A program made the position numbers and the translations under genes. A stretch of DNA of 25,775 nt from positions 1-25,775 of the forward strand of contig JANSLP010000411.1 in the NCBI GenBank assembly GCA_029298735.1. The letters run 5' to 3'. Source of the DNA: Ophiostoma sp. CBS 140.51 (Eukaryota > Ascomycota > Sordariomycetes > Ophiostomatales > Ophiostomataceae). Of this stretch, positions 19,048 through 25,775 are shown one piece after another. The stretch's first letter is position 1; every line of letters begins with the position of its first letter. The notes below the pieces were generated by a model. The model worked only from the letters and a program-made list of their open reading frames with translations. It made no database searches and was not told the origin of the DNA.

Positions 19048-19962
19048 TCAAGGCGAGTTCCACCACGCCATCCATTGGTCCGCTACTTCATTGAAGTTCA
19101 TGCCTTGCAGCTCCCGCGATACCCGTCTTCTCTAGTCACACCGTGCAGTTTCGTCTTCCACCGGAAGGTCCATCCCACTAAAAATACAAAACTTGGTGCG
19201 AACCCATTCTTTGGGAACGAAGCCAGCAGTTTCCCAGTCAAGAATTCCAATCGAATTCCCGTTAACGATAATATTTCCTAGACCTAGATCACAGTGATAA
19301 AAACTAAGAGACGTACAATCCATACCTAGCTCCTCGCAATTTCGTCGTAGTTGCTGGGGGTCGCAGACTTTGTCAGAGTTCCGCTTCGTGAAAAAGATAT
19401 CGGGCAACTGGCAACCATCCACGCCGCTGATGCTCGTGCCTTGCCACCTCGTGAACTTGTCGCAAATATTGGCAATTAGACGGGCATAGCGTTGTTTTAC
19501 TACTTCCTCCAGTGTGGGCCAAGCTTCTGCAAGTGTCGGACCCGGGATCCTGCTAACCACGATGCAATATAAGTCGCCGAATTCGCCGTGGTAATAAACT
19601 TCCGGGATGTCGAAGTCGAAACCACCCCTTTTATAGAGAGAGAGTAAAGTGATATGTCCGCGGGTAGAACGCTGGGCAACGTTTTTTAGTTTAATAAAAG
19701 CTTCTCCCGCACGCCAAACGACTGAAACACCGCCAGCATCGTAGACTTTGTGAAGGTTATTTGTGTTTCGAATTGGACGGGAGTCTAGCGAGGGGCAAAT
19801 GGCCTTGGAAATAGTATAGAATGAATTGTGACCGTCGCTCCAGGATGGTTGATCAGCGGGACGCTGTACTGTTAGCGAGAGCACGAGCTCGCCAGCAATC
19901 AGCCAAGATGTATTGTTGATCTCCCGCACAGCGTCGCTGAGGGCAGGGTATTGGTGATTCAT
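19048..19962 (-). pseudogene. APH-family phosphotransferase gene with one premature TAG
   Basis: The frame runs from ATG 19962 to TAG at 19132-19134 (276 residues). The kinase-like core is intact: VYDAGGVSVVWRAGEAFIKL as glycine/nucleotide-binding strands, VSRIPGPTLAEAW as the hinge, FYHCDLGLGNIIV with catalytic Asp225 and Asn230, and GILDWETAGF with metal-binding Asp242. After the TAG the same frame continues for 27 codons to TGA at 19048-19050. It reads RRRVSRELQGMNFNEVAD then QWMAWWNS, the expected end of this fungal family (usually W-R-x-R-V...). So the TAG most likely replaces a TGG Trp codon, a C-to-T change at CpA on the plus strand, which is the RIP signature. The catalytic part could still be made as a protein lacking the last helix. 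Fungal APH-like kinases are numerous, and their substrates are mostly unknown. Confidence 0.72.
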
Positions 19963-20717
19963 CACGTTCAGGAGTGACTGCGAGCGTGGTTAAACTTGTA
20001 AGTGGAAAAGAAGAGAGACTCTTTTCTTCACGGGAGTCACTAACGTGTCCGTTTAAAGTCTACTTACGTAGTAAATAAGCAGCCGCCGCCCTGCCAAATC
20101 CTTTAATTCACTATTATATAAGATATCTGCTCTTTGTAACACCCGAGCGCGACATAAATTTCCCCGTCCTACGCTATTCATTATCCTAACGGCGGACCCT
20201 CCATACGTCATCGTATATCGCGTTTCGATAAAATAACTTTAGAGAGTTAACTTCTTCTATAAAGAGACTAAAAGTTTAATGTACCGCATATATTGTTTAT
20301 TTAACCGCCTGTGGCAGAGCTTTGCTATAAACGGTTCCATCTTTCAATGTCCCCGCGCAAGCGGTCGCTCCGCTAACATTGTTGTATCCGCAGTTGGAAC
20401 AATTGACGGCATTGACAAGCTCTTGGAAAGTGTAGCAGTGACCTGCGTCTGGACTGTGGAAATGGTTCTACCAGGGGCGTTAAATGCGTGTGTGGTTTGC
20501 AATGGTTCGCGTGGCTCTTCGGGAGGTTAAGGACATAATGGGTCAAGATTGGCCTCTTGTATATAAAAAGGTCTCGTTCTAGGTAGTATAATTCTCAACG
20601 TATAGCGATTTAATCTTATTTTATTTGAAATCACTTTATTTTGTACGTTCCCTCCTTCTTCCGGTACAGCCACTCAAGTTAACTAATAGCCCGCATTTAT
20701 AATACATTATTCTCGGT
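19963..20717. other. Upstream region of the APH gene and repeat copy 1
   Basis: The left part, up to about 20,280, is TA-rich and must hold the promoter of the minus-strand APH gene. An 83-codon plus-strand frame at 20,279-20,530 overlaps one copy of a dispersed repeat and is not supported as a gene. The right part up to 20,717 is TA-rich without signals I can name. Confidence 0.45.
20438..20505 (-). repeat. Dispersed repeat, copy 1
   Basis: The minus strand of this 68 bp shares the core ACGCCCCTGGTAGAAC and the ends TATTG/CATTG and GACGCAGGTCAC with the plus strand at 24238-24310. Differences are mainly transitions plus a 5 bp length change. Both copies read LQ(T/P)THAFNAPGRTIS in one frame on that strand, so this may be part of an old coding sequence or mobile element. 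Confidence 0.6.
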
Positions 20718-21632
20718 ATGGCCGACCGCCTCCTACCCCTAGCGAGCATAGCTATGCAGCTTATCGGACGCTATGACCAAAAATTCTTTACCGTCTCTTC
20801 CTCTCGAGATGGTAAGTTCGTAGCGTCCGCGTGTCTCGAAGGAATTAAAGTGTGGGACGCCAGTTCGAAGAGTATCTTCATGACACTCGAAGGCTACAGG
20901 GCGGTTACGTTCTCACAATACGATGAGCTATTGGCGTTCGGCGGCCCCGAAAACACCACAGTTCTTATGGACACTCGGTCGTAGAAAGTCTTAAAAAAAT
21001 ACCGTGGCCGCAAAGCACCCGTCTCGGCTGTCACGTTCTCGCCAAGCGGCCACCTGGTGTCTGCGTCGGAGGACGGAACAATCCATGTTTGGTATATTAA
21101 AAAGGCGTGCCTCTCGATGACACTCGGGGCCGGCGGCAATAAATTCGTCACAGTTCTCGCGATCTCGAAAAATGGCACTCTGGCATTTGCGCAGAACAAA
21201 AGCATCCAAATCTGGGACACTAAGTCAACTAAGTCGTTCTAACTCTTGGGGGAACTCCAGGGACCCGGTGGATCCGATGTATCACTCGCGTTCTCGCCAG
21301 ATGGCAAGGTCTTGGCATTCCGGGGCTCCTATTAAAATATTTAAATCTGGGACACCGAGTCCGCCGAGTCGTTACGGCTCTTGGGGGAACTCCAGGGCCA
21401 CGCCGGATCCGATATAGCACTCGCGTTCTCGCTAGATGGCAAGGTATTGGCGTCTGCGTTTTACGGCGGAAATATTCTGGTCCGGGACATTAAGTCGTGG
21501 TAAGTCTTGGTGACATATATATACATGCTCGATATTAATTTTATTAGGGCACTCGTGTACCTTTACAGCCGGACCGTAGTGGCCGGGTCGTATAGTAGCT
21601 CCGGGGGTATCGTTGCGTATTAGTCTGGCTAG
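20718..21632 (+). pseudogene. WD40-repeat protein gene, decayed (single frame, seven stops)
   Basis: One plus-strand frame from ATG 20718 stays in register for about 0.9 kb. It is broken by stops at 20982, 21240, 21333, 21342, 21501, 21621 and 21630. It encodes repeated WD40 units: FTVSSSRDGKFVASACLEG followed by IKVWDASS, VSAVTFSPSGHLVSASEDGT followed by IHVWYIK, NKSIQIWDTKS, and two close copies of LLGELQG...GSD...LAFS.DGKVLA 135 bp (45 codons) apart. No indel has shifted the frame. At 21342 the TAA sits where the earlier unit has CAA (Gln, IQIWD), and in the second close copy CTA replaces CCA; both are C-to-T changes at CpA. Closely similar WD40 units are typical of fungal NLR-like (STAND) proteins, but no NACHT or other N-terminal part is visible. 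Assignment to an NLR is inference. Confidence 0.68.
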
Positions 21633-22644
21633 ATAACACTATTTTATATTAAATTTTCTGCTATTATTTTAGGGACGTAGAGGACACGGCGAACGCGGTT
21701 CTCTCTAAGTAGGATGATTAAGATTACATAGTGTTTTATCGTAATATGCTCGTTATTTTATATATTAGGTTATTAATATCTTAGTATTCCTTTTAATTAT
21801 TTATGTGAGCTACTGTTATGGGTTAGGGTGGATAGGTGATCACGGCTAGAATAAAGTACGGAGCATTCGAAGTACGAGGGCGAAGGTAGGTTCAATTCGT
21901 AACAGAGACTAAGTCTTGCCCTCTAAATCTCGAGAGAGAGTGGGAGGGCGCCTACTTATTGGGAATTCTAACGGGGTCCGTGCGTGCGACTCCTCGTCGC
22001 TTCGCAGGCGCTTTGCCAATGCGCCACTTTGTGGCTGGCTCAATGCTGATGCTAGCACGTGACCCAATGACACAACTGTTTGGTCATTACAGCTACTCGT
22101 TTGTTACGACTTAGTACTTACTCTTTTTTATATACCATAATAGCCGACACTTACTAGACGGTTTACTTAGTTCCACCTGTCCGTAAATATAAAAGTTTAC
22201 TAAGTGTAAAATAGAAGGAGCCACTTAAGAGGCTCCCCTTAAAAGACACCGGGGAAAAAAAAACACATTATGCCGCAGTTCGGCTTGCTCTTCGAGAGCT
22301 ACGAATTTAACAGCTTTTATATTTGTGGCGTTTTGCAGCCCCCACCCCACAGCTCCCTGCGTAAGTTGAATATTAAAGTAGAGTTAATAATGTTTCACCG
22401 CTACCCGCCTCGCTTCGTCCTTTCGGTCTCTCTATAAGGCGTACGCCTTGTAATTTATATTTTAAAAAAGGAATAATAATTTAAAGCCGAGATAACTTTA
22501 CCCCGTCCTTTATACGCGTCTCAGAGACAGTCTGTTGTGTATAGCTTTCTCGTTTAATTGTCCCGAGCACATAATAACTATTTAAAGGCCCATGGCCTCT
22601 ATCCGTAAGCCCTTTATTACTCGGTTATCTCGGCGTCCCTTCTA
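21633..22644. other. TA-rich interval with inverted repeats and a tRNA-like patch
   Basis: No gene. Structures seen: GAGGGC...GCCCTC (21876-21881 with 21918-21923), a hairpin GGAGCC-8 nt-GGCTCC at 22217-22236, and a 14 bp perfect palindrome AAGGCGTACGCCTT at 22436-22449. On the minus strand TGGCGCATTGG (22016-22026) resembles a pol III A box and GTTAGAATTCC (21962-21972) a degraded B box, but no full tRNA cloverleaf can be folded. Confidence 0.4.
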
Positions 22645-23449
22645 TTGTTAGCCCTTACCACTCCTAATCCAACACTTACCCTTACGACAACCGGCCACTT
22701 TAACTACCTTTCTTTTACAATAGCCGCGGTTCTTGGCCCCTACTCGTATAACCACTTCCATAGTCTCCCGGCTCTTAATAATACTCGCGCCACTATTACC
22801 GGGGCCCGCGCCGTCTACCTTAAGAAGAACGATATAGACTTTATCGACGACTACTTTAAGAATTTCTTCGTTAAAGCTAGTATAGATCGGCACTTTGGGT
22901 TTTCCCTGCTTTATCGTCACTTTAATATCGGCTATAACGAAAAGTTAGTCGAATATAGTAGCACCTCGACTCCTTGGGAGATAAATATCCCTGGGATAAA
23001 GAGGCCGTAGCCATTTATCTAAGGTTTTAATAAGACAGATAAACAGTTAAAGCCAACTGAGTTTCACTACTCGAAAACAGAAGACGACCCTCTAACTGAG
23101 GTGAAGCTCTAGTTTATTGCCGCGTTTTACGAAGAACTCGAGAAACTCGGCCTCACTAAGTACCTTAAACTCTCTCGATACCCTGGAGACGACTTTGAGG
23201 GGTCGTGTGAGATTACCCAGGGCAAGGCCAATATTAATCTTAAGCCGGACGATGTAAGTGGCGATTTCTCTTGCTTTTCACCGTCTGGTACTTAACTTTT
23301 ATAATCCATAGTTCCTAAACGCCCTACAATAAACTAATACTATTTAATACTTCTCTCCGCCTCTGCGTTAACGGGGTTACCGTTACACTTACCTTAAAAA
23401 CAATGACAGATACGAATACGGCACCTATATTATTACAGTGGTTAACTAG
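22645..23449 (+). pseudogene. Decayed two-exon gene of an unnamed fungal family
   Basis: A plus-strand frame spans 22645-23253. A 58 bp intron follows (donor GTAAGT at 23254, CTTAAC branch-like site, acceptor ending TAG at 23311), and the frame continues in phase 0 to 23449. Exon 1 reads GARAVYLKKNDIDFIDDYF, DRHFGFSLLYRHFNIG and EKLVEYSSTSTPWE, then after stops KPTEFHYSKTEDDPLTEVKL and ELEKLGLTKYLKLSRYP. Stops are at 23008, 23020 and 23110 in exon 1 and 23330, 23345 and 23369 in exon 2. TAG 23110 and TAA 23020 fit lost CAG/CAA Gln codons. I recall proteins with 'HFGLxLLHRHFD...LVEY...STPW' in other plant-associated and filamentous ascomycetes, without an assigned function. The left boundary is not known: there is no in-frame ATG close to 22645. 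Confidence 0.55.
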
Positions 23450-24675
23450 ACGGACGAAAGGAGCGAGCGTCCCCGAGAGCAAGAGGTAGTCGAAGGGCAT
23501 TCGCCTAGTCGTGTAACTTAAGTCTGTAAAGTGCTTAAAAGGATGGATTCATCTTGTCTAGGCTTTATATATAAAGGGAGAGCAGTTAAATTTACGCTAG
23601 AGACACTATTATGTCCGTGTCCGTGTCGGGGTACGACGCCATGGCCGGAGTGAGACATTGGTATAAGGCTGTGACCTGGGGTCTATTGTTGGCTTATAAT
23701 GTAATGCAGGTTAAGGGCGATGGGTCGATGGTAGTCGTACTCGTTAAGCTCCTAGGTTAAACTCCTGGTCAAAGGGTGGAGAGGGATCAAGAAAGGAAGA
23801 CGACCCCTGTCCCGGTAGGGTGAATTAGTTTGAGTTTAAGCTCGCAACGATCGCACCAGTAGCATGGAAAACGTTTACCATGGGATTCAGTACATGGCTC
23901 TGTTTTGTTTATAAGAAGATGTGTTTATTAACCCAATAATTCTCTTAAAAGTAGGTAGAGAGCAGAGGGACAAAGAAAAGATATCAAAACATACCTGGTC
24001 GATTGGTGCCACGGCTGTGAACAAAGAATTCCAAATGTGATATTCTTAAAATATAGGAGCATTTGGTGTGACGTTGAAAAAACACAATAGTGCGAAGAAT
24101 ACAGTATAAATGATTAGAAAGTACTGTGTAGCGACTACAGTGAATTTGGGTTTTTCCCTGTCACTCACTACGAAAATTCGATGGACTACGACATACTAAA
24201 AGACCAACGAGGCCGGCTTGCCCCTTGCCCCATCATACTATTGCAGCCCACCCACGCATTCAACGCCCCTGGTAGAACTATTTCTATAATTAAGATACGA
24301 CGCAGGTCACGGGCCAGCCGCCAGCGATATACAGCCGCTAGACATTAGAGCCACTACGATCGCCGTACTTCGTCCAGGTAAAAACTATGTCGCCTTTCTC
24401 TTAATTTTTTATATCCGCTTATCTTTCCGTATAGTTGCCGACTGCCGCCACCCACCGCGACTTTTATCTTCGACTCCTATCCTCGTCAGTGTCCGCGCGT
24501 TAAAGGAAAACCTTAGCCCCTCCCAGCCGTCACCTTTCTACCCCGCCCGTGCAACGTTCGGCCGCCGGTCCCGGCGCGCACCGCTACCGAGAATCGCGTG
24601 CACGCCCTGTACCGCCCAAGGCCGAAACGCTGGCGACGATTACCTTCTACGTGTCCTTGCCCTTACTTCCACACG
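23450..24675. other. Degraded interval with repeat copy 2
   Basis: All frames are short. The 23,450-23,900 part is purine-rich on the plus strand, and stop codons are frequent in every frame I read. The segment 24,238-24,310 is copy 2 of the dispersed repeat. The stretch 24,440-24,600 is more GC- and C-rich and leads into the second APH-like relic. No gene can be supported. Confidence 0.45.
24238..24310 (+). repeat. Dispersed repeat, copy 2
   Basis: The plus strand carries CACGCATTCAACGCCCCTGG and then TAGAACTATTTC, ending GACGCAGGTCAC. It matches the minus strand of 20438-20505, so the two copies are inverted and about 3.8 kb apart. Copy 2 has more T in place of C, consistent with stronger C-to-T decay. 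Confidence 0.6.
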
Positions 24676-25116
24676 ATGACGCCAATCGATAGGCGAAAGT
24701 TGGCTGCGGACAATATTCCTGCAGCCATTTCCGAGCTCGGACTCGGCGGGGAATCGCCATTGTTGGAGACAGAGCACCGTGGAGGCCAGTGCCATGTCTT
24801 TCAACTTAACTTCAAAGACAGGGAAAGCTTGGTTATTCGCGTGCCACTGTACATGCCCAACGATGACGCCAAGATTTATACGCTTAAAGAGGAACTAAAG
24901 ATCCTCTAGATACTCGAGGTTAAACGGTTTCCTTGGGCTCTAAGATGCCGCGGGCATAGCCTTACTTTTAATAACCCAATTAAGTATCTATTCGTTGTGT
25001 TAATATAGGCCGCGGGCGCGTAGCTTCGGTGGGATAATAAGTTTCCGCTAAAACTAACACGGGATAGAGTGTTTATATTACAAAGGCACTTTCCCAGGGG
25101 TCAAAGGCTCTACTAG
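24676..25116 (+). pseudogene. Second APH-like phosphotransferase gene, decayed
   Basis: From ATG 24676 the frame reads MTPIDRRKLAADNIPAAISE, then HVFQLNFKDRESLVIRVPLY, the nucleotide-binding N-lobe of a fungal phosphotransferase. Stops occur at 24907, 25006, 25021 and 25114, yet the frame keeps family-like sequence: EVKRFPWALRCRGHSLTFNN before, and LRWDNKFPLKLTRDRV after, the two middle stops. The stop at 25006 sits where relatives usually have a Trp (TGG to TAG) and the one at 25021 fits CAG to TAG. No catalytic HxD...N loop is left. It belongs to a different APH subgroup from the gene at 19,048-19,962, so this is not a simple duplication. Confidence 0.55.
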
Positions 25117-25775
25117 GTGATCAGGTCTAGGGGAGGGGTTCTTGTTCTAGTAAAACAGTAATAAGGTGTAACGGTCGAACAATAATCAACACGTATAAAG
25201 GCTCTCTTTATATATAATAATAACACAGGAATACAAGTTTATATAGGTTTATATTTTAGATAATCGGTAGCGACTAAGTCTTCTATCTAGTTTACTAGAA
25301 GGAAGCCTTAGTCTTATATATCTAGCTATAATTATTCCTTAATTATTCCTCAAATTATTCACCGTATAATCTTTTGTTCCGTGGTTCATTCGTAGTTCAT
25401 TCCTTAGATCATTCGCCGTATAATCTTTCTTGTTATCTGATTAGTTAGTCTTGTCCCATCCTGACTAGTTCTTTTCTTATTTAAGGGTAGCTGCCTTTTT
25501 AGCCACACTTATACTGCTACACCCGTTAAGGGGTTAACTTCTTTCTTCTAGCCCGTTAGTAAGGCCCGTGGAGGCCATGTCCGTAACATACTTGGGAAGA
25601 AAAGAGAAGGGGAGAGGAAGAGGGAACAAGAATTATTATAAACAGGCAAGAATAGTAGATAATAAGACAACAAGATAACAAGTAGACGCAGAAGCACAAG
25701 AAAAAGAGACGCAGAGAGAGAGAGAGACGAAAAGATAGAGACAAAAGCAGAACACGAGGCTGGCTGAAACGGCCT
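25117..25775. other. AT-rich tail with a 54 bp duplication and a purine-rich tract
   Basis: ATTC(A/G)CCGTATAATCTTT occurs at 25357 and 25411, 54 bp apart, amid ATTATTCC-like steps. From about 25,600 to 25,745 the plus strand is strongly purine-rich (AGAGAGAGAGAG near 25,715), which explains the Leu/Ser-rich minus-strand frame there. No gene is supported and the window ends inside this sequence. Confidence 0.5.

Noticed and set aside
21820..21832. Telomeric repeat (GGTTAGGG)
   Set aside because: Only one TTAGGG copy is present. A chromosome end would show many in tandem.
21962..22060. A true tRNA gene on the minus strand
   Set aside because: The acceptor stem has no matching 3' half, and the anticodon arm has either a 12 nt or a 5 nt loop. 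Only box-like remnants are left.
1..25775. CRISPR array, bacterial operon, or prophage
   Set aside because: Introns, fungal promoter elements and fungal gene families show a eukaryotic genome. No spaced direct repeats are present.

Overview
The window reads as nuclear DNA of a filamentous ascomycete, most likely a Sordariomycete. Evidence: short introns of 53-58 bp with GTAAGT/GTGAGT donors and CAG/TAG acceptors, GC-rich open frames, a fused PurK-PurE Ade2, the fungal histone acetyltransferase Rtt109, a fungal 2EXR protein, and signs of repeat-induced point mutation (RIP). The species cannot be named from the sequence alone.

Bases 1 to about 17,500 are an ordinary core block. In order: a GT1-type glycosyltransferase (-), a small two-exon Cys/His-rich protein with a GSK-repeat tail (-), a SET-domain methyltransferase of the Rkm4/SETD6 type with one intron (+), Rtt109 (-), mitochondrial ribosomal protein mL57 (+), a 2EXR protein (-), an EthD-like ferredoxin-fold protein (-), an M20 carboxypeptidase of the Cps1 type (+) and Ade2 (-). 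These genes are separate transcription units, not an operon or a biosynthetic cluster. Three neighbouring pairs converge with 150-320 bp between stop codons. RTT109 and mL57 diverge from a shared 0.5 kb promoter.

From about 17,500 to the end the character changes: TA-rich sequence, few intact frames and many decayed genes. A fungal phosphotransferase (APH) gene is intact except for one TAG near its end. A WD40-repeat gene keeps one reading frame for about 0.9 kb but carries seven stops. A gene of an unnamed fungal family is broken by stops yet still shows a clean intron. A second APH-like gene is broken. One short sequence occurs twice in inverted orientation about 3.8 kb apart. Hand counts in part of this block give TpA/ApT well above 1 and strong loss of CpA/TpG, and several stops look like C-to-T changes at CpA. 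This looks like an accessory or subtelomeric-like 'gene graveyard' joined to the core block just upstream of ADE2.

I did not find a convincing new multi-gene system. The most unusual items are the RIP-scarred block, the WD40 relic with near-identical repeats, the unnamed-family relic and the small Cys/His-GSK protein.
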